From Amycolatopsis sp. 195334CR (lineage in GTDB: Bacteria; Actinomycetota; Actinomycetes; Mycobacteriales; Pseudonocardiaceae), in assembly GCF_017309385.1 (NCBI RefSeq), contig NZ_JAFJMJ010000003.1:1302001-1366000 (forward strand): 64,000 nucleotides of DNA, in the 5' to 3' direction. Below are positions 61,918 to 64,000 of this stretch, piece after piece. The notes beneath the pieces are model-generated. The model was given only the letters and a program-made list of their open reading frames with translations. It searched no databases and was not told where the DNA came from. The first letter of the stretch is position 1. Each line of letters begins with the position of its first letter. The position numbers were made by a program, and so were the translations under genes.

Positions 61918-62894
61918 GGCCACACCGTACCCAGCATGATCAGCAGCACCCCGGAGCTGATCACCACCACCGCCCCGCGCGGGGTGGAGACCGACCGGCC
62001 GAGCACCACCGCGGCGAACAGCTCGACCAGCGCCAGCACGGCGGCGATCCGCAGCGCCTGGAACGGGTCGAGCACGGTCGCCAGCACCGCGGCGACCAGG
62101 CCGCCGCCGAGCACCGGCCAGCGTCCCGCCTCCTCCTGCGCCGACGAGAGCGCGGTCAGCCCGGCGGACACCGTGGCCAGCGCGGCCACCGCGGCGAGCA
62201 TGGTGGCCAGCGCGGGGGCGTCGGCCGCGGCGAGCAGGTCGCGCAACGAGGTCGGCGAGAGGCCCAGCCGGAACGGGCCGAGCTGGTACAACGCGGCGGC
62301 CGCGAGCGCCAGCAGCGCGGCGACCGGCGCGACGGGCCACCAGCGGGACCAGCGCTCGCCGGACCACCAGCGTGACCGGCCCTCGCCGGGCCACCAGCGT
62401 GACCGGCCCTCGCCGGTGTCCTCGCCGGGCCGGACCAGCAGCGGCACCACCACGACCGCGGCCAGCAGCACGCCCGCCGGTCCGGGGTGCGGACCGGACT
62501 GGGCCTGCTCGACCGGCGCGATGGCCAGGCACAACGCGATCAGCGCGAGCCCGGCGACCAGCAGCAGGCCGGTGATCCAGCGGGCGGTGAACGCCGACGG
62601 CCGCAACCCGAGCGCCTGGGCGAGCACCAGCACCGCGACCACCACGCCGGCGACCCACGACGGCGCACCGGGCACCACGTAGGCGGCGAAGGCCGAGCCG
62701 AACAACGGCAGCAGGCCGATCCGGCCGGCCGCGCGGGTTCCGGCGGCCAGGCGCCCACCGGCCGGGGGCAGTCCGGCCGCGAGCCAGGCGAGCGCACCGG
62801 CGAGCCCGATCCCGGCGAGCAGCCACCAGCCCGCCGCCGCGGCGCCCGCGGCGAGCACGACCAGGGAACCGGCCCCGACGAGCACCTCGGCCAC
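61914..62894 (-). CDS. Polytopic membrane protein, hypothetical, with internal 27-bp tandem repeat
   Basis: A 326-residue protein with about ten hydrophobic segments in two halves, separated by a hydrophilic loop near residues 155-190. That loop contains three nine-residue repeats, GEGRSRWWP, GEGRSRWWS and GERWSRWWP. No family recognised. The start codon GTG at 62894 has GAGAGG close upstream. It is coupled to the DUF402 gene by a 4-base overlap. Mycobacteria have an unrelated-looking membrane gene at this place (Rv2209), so orthology is uncertain. Confidence 0.72.
   Translation of the reverse strand: MAEVLVGAGSLVVLAAGAAAAGWWLLAGIGLAGALAWLAAGLPPAGGRLAAGTRAAGRIGLLPLFGSAFAAYVVPGAPSWVAGVVVAVLVLAQALGLRPSAFTARWITGLLLVAGLALIALCLAIAPVEQAQSGPHPGPAGVLLAAVVVVPLLVRPGEDTGEGRSRWWPGEGRSRWWSGERWSRWWPVAPVAALLALAAAALYQLGPFRLGLSPTSLRDLLAAADAPALATMLAAVAALATVSAGLTALSSAQEEAGRWPVLGGGLVAAVLATVLDPFQALRIAAVLALVELFAAVVLGRSVSTPRGAVVVISSGVLLIMLGTVWP
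62332..62412. repeat. Three tandem 27-bp in-frame repeats
   Basis: Units at 62332-62358, 62359-62385 and 62386-62412; the last two differ at one base. They encode Arg/Trp-rich nine-residue repeats in the cytoplasmic or extracellular loop of the membrane protein. Confidence 0.85.
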
Positions 62895-62990
62895 CTACCT
62901 CTCGCACCGACCCGAGTTGTCATTAGCATGGCTCACGATCAGTCCGGGCCACCCGCCCGGTACCGCCGACGCGAACGCATGAGGACAAAG

Positions 62991-64000
62991 ATGACCGTGC
63001 CGAAGCTTGCCTTGTCCGAGAACACCGAGGCCGCGCTGGGCAAGACCCGCGCCGAGGTGATCGTCGTCGGGACCGTGCAGGGCGAGGACGGGCTCACGCT
63101 CGCTCCCGGCGCCGAGGCCGCCGACGCCGCCTTCGACGGCAAGCTGGCCGAGGTGCTGACCACGCTGGGTGCCGCGGGCAAGGCCGAAGAGGTCGTCAAG
63201 GTGCCGACGCTGGGCCGCACCGGCGCCGCGGTGCTGCTGGCGGTCGGCCTCGGCAAGGCCGGTGCCGACGGCATCACCGCCGAGCAGGTCCGCCGGGCCT
63301 CCGGGGCGGCGGCGCGCGCGCTGGCCGGCACCGGGCGCGCGTTCACCACACTGTCCGCTGTGGACCTCCAGGCCGCGGTCGAGGGCACCGTGCTCGGCGC
63401 CTACACCTTCACCGAGTACAAGTCCGAGCCCGGTGACGCGCCGCTGTCCACTGTGGACGTCGCGAGCCCGGCCGATGGCAACGCCCGTGAGCACCGCGCC
63501 ACGCTGAAGGCGGCCACCGCGATCGCCGAGGCGGTGATCGTCGCCCGCGACCTGATCAACACCCCGCCGAACGACCTGTTCCCGGCCTCCTTCGCCGACC
63601 GCGCCAAGAAGCTGGCCGACGCGAACAAGCTGGACATCGAGGTGCTCGACGAGAAGGCGCTCAAGCGCAAGGGCTTCGGCGGCATCCTCGGCGTCGGCGG
63701 CGGTTCCTCGCGCCAGCCGCGCCTGCTGCGCATCGCCTACACCCCGGCCAAGGCGAAGAAGAAGATCGCGCTGGTGGGCAAGGGCATCACCTTCGACTCG
63801 GGCGGCATCTCGATCAAGCCCGCGGCGAACATGGACCACATGACCTCGGACATGTCCGGCGCGGCAGGTGTGCTCGCGTCGGTGGTGCTGGCGGCGAAGC
63901 TGAAGTACCCGCTCGAGGTGGTCGCGCACATCCCGCTGGCGGAGAACCTGCCGTCCGGCACCTCCTACCGCCCCGGCGACGTGCTGACCATGTACGGCGG
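62991..64000 (+). CDS. pepA: Leucyl aminopeptidase (M17), partial (3' end off the window)
   Basis: The frame is open to the right edge (336 codons seen). N-terminal domain: MTVPKLALSENTEAALGKTR. The catalytic domain has ARDLINTPPNDLFP and the metal-binding sequence IALVGKGITFDSGGISIKPAANMDHMTSDMSGAAGV, with the Lys, Asp and bridging residues of M17 peptidases. It corresponds to PepB/Rv2213. GAGGAC precedes the ATG at 62991; an in-frame ATG at 62979 is possible. No stop codon is in the window. Confidence 0.93.
   Translation, partial: MTVPKLALSENTEAALGKTRAEVIVVGTVQGEDGLTLAPGAEAADAAFDGKLAEVLTTLGAAGKAEEVVKVPTLGRTGAAVLLAVGLGKAGADGITAEQVRRASGAAARALAGTGRAFTTLSAVDLQAAVEGTVLGAYTFTEYKSEPGDAPLSTVDVASPADGNAREHRATLKAATAIAEAVIVARDLINTPPNDLFPASFADRAKKLADANKLDIEVLDEKALKRKGFGGILGVGGGSSRQPRLLRIAYTPAKAKKKIALVGKGITFDSGGISIKPAANMDHMTSDMSGAAGVLASVVLAAKLKYPLEVVAHIPLAENLPSGTSYRPGDVLTMYG

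Overview
The window is high-GC actinobacterial chromosome, most like Amycolatopsis or a close relative in the Pseudonocardiaceae. This is inferred from gene content, codon use and frequent GTG starts, not from a database match. I see no tRNA, rRNA, transposase, phage gene or CRISPR array. Two genes run off the ends: a type VII secretion substrate-like protein on the left and the aminopeptidase pepA on the right.

Layout. 1-9.8 kb: part of a type VII (ESX) secretion locus (partial EspC-like protein, three-ATPase EccC, two WXG100 proteins, an EspC-size protein, a PPE-like Gly/Pro-rich protein), then a split RibD pair and a mycosin (MycP) that has lost two of its three catalytic residues. 9.8-14.1 kb: NAD synthesis operon nadA-nadB-nadC, divergent from its likely regulator nrtR. 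14.2-22.4 kb: a LON-domain protein, an M48 peptidase and a biotin block (bioA, bioD, bioB, bsaP, DUF2567) holding a fused SulP transporter/carbonic anhydrase. 22.5-26.4 kb: P450, HXXEE membrane protein, divergent TetR, a kinase-like protein without Walker A, and an ECF41-type sigma factor. 26.4-64 kb: a conserved actinobacterial core segment matching the gene order I recall for M. tuberculosis Rv2188c-Rv2213 (pimB', NlpC/P60, Cho-like nuclease, qcrB-qcrA-qcrC-ctaE, trpD, ctaF-ctaC, asnB, adenosine-kinase-like, erpA, DUF3043, cobT, ilvE, pepA), interrupted by accessory genes: a PadR-controlled ABC exporter, a peptidoglycan hydrolase fusion, a sulfonate/nitrate-type ABC importer with IclR, and a truncated LuxC-like protein.

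Working together. qcrCAB, ctaE, ctaF and ctaC encode much of the bcc-aa3 respiratory supercomplex. NrtR probably represses nadABC through an inverted repeat in the shared promoter. Carbonic anhydrase/SulP may supply bicarbonate near BioD, which consumes CO2.

Most striking is a family of long near-perfect palindromes. Six copies with the core GAATGTGGCTTTC and identical internal spacing, plus one unrelated palindrome of the same design, all lie between the 3' ends of convergent genes and nowhere else in the window. A second regularity is leaderless-type promoters: many genes have TANNNT exactly six bases before a GTG (or ATG) start. Several enzymes look catalytically degenerate (MycP, CobT at position 317, a kinase-like protein, one NlpC/P60 domain).
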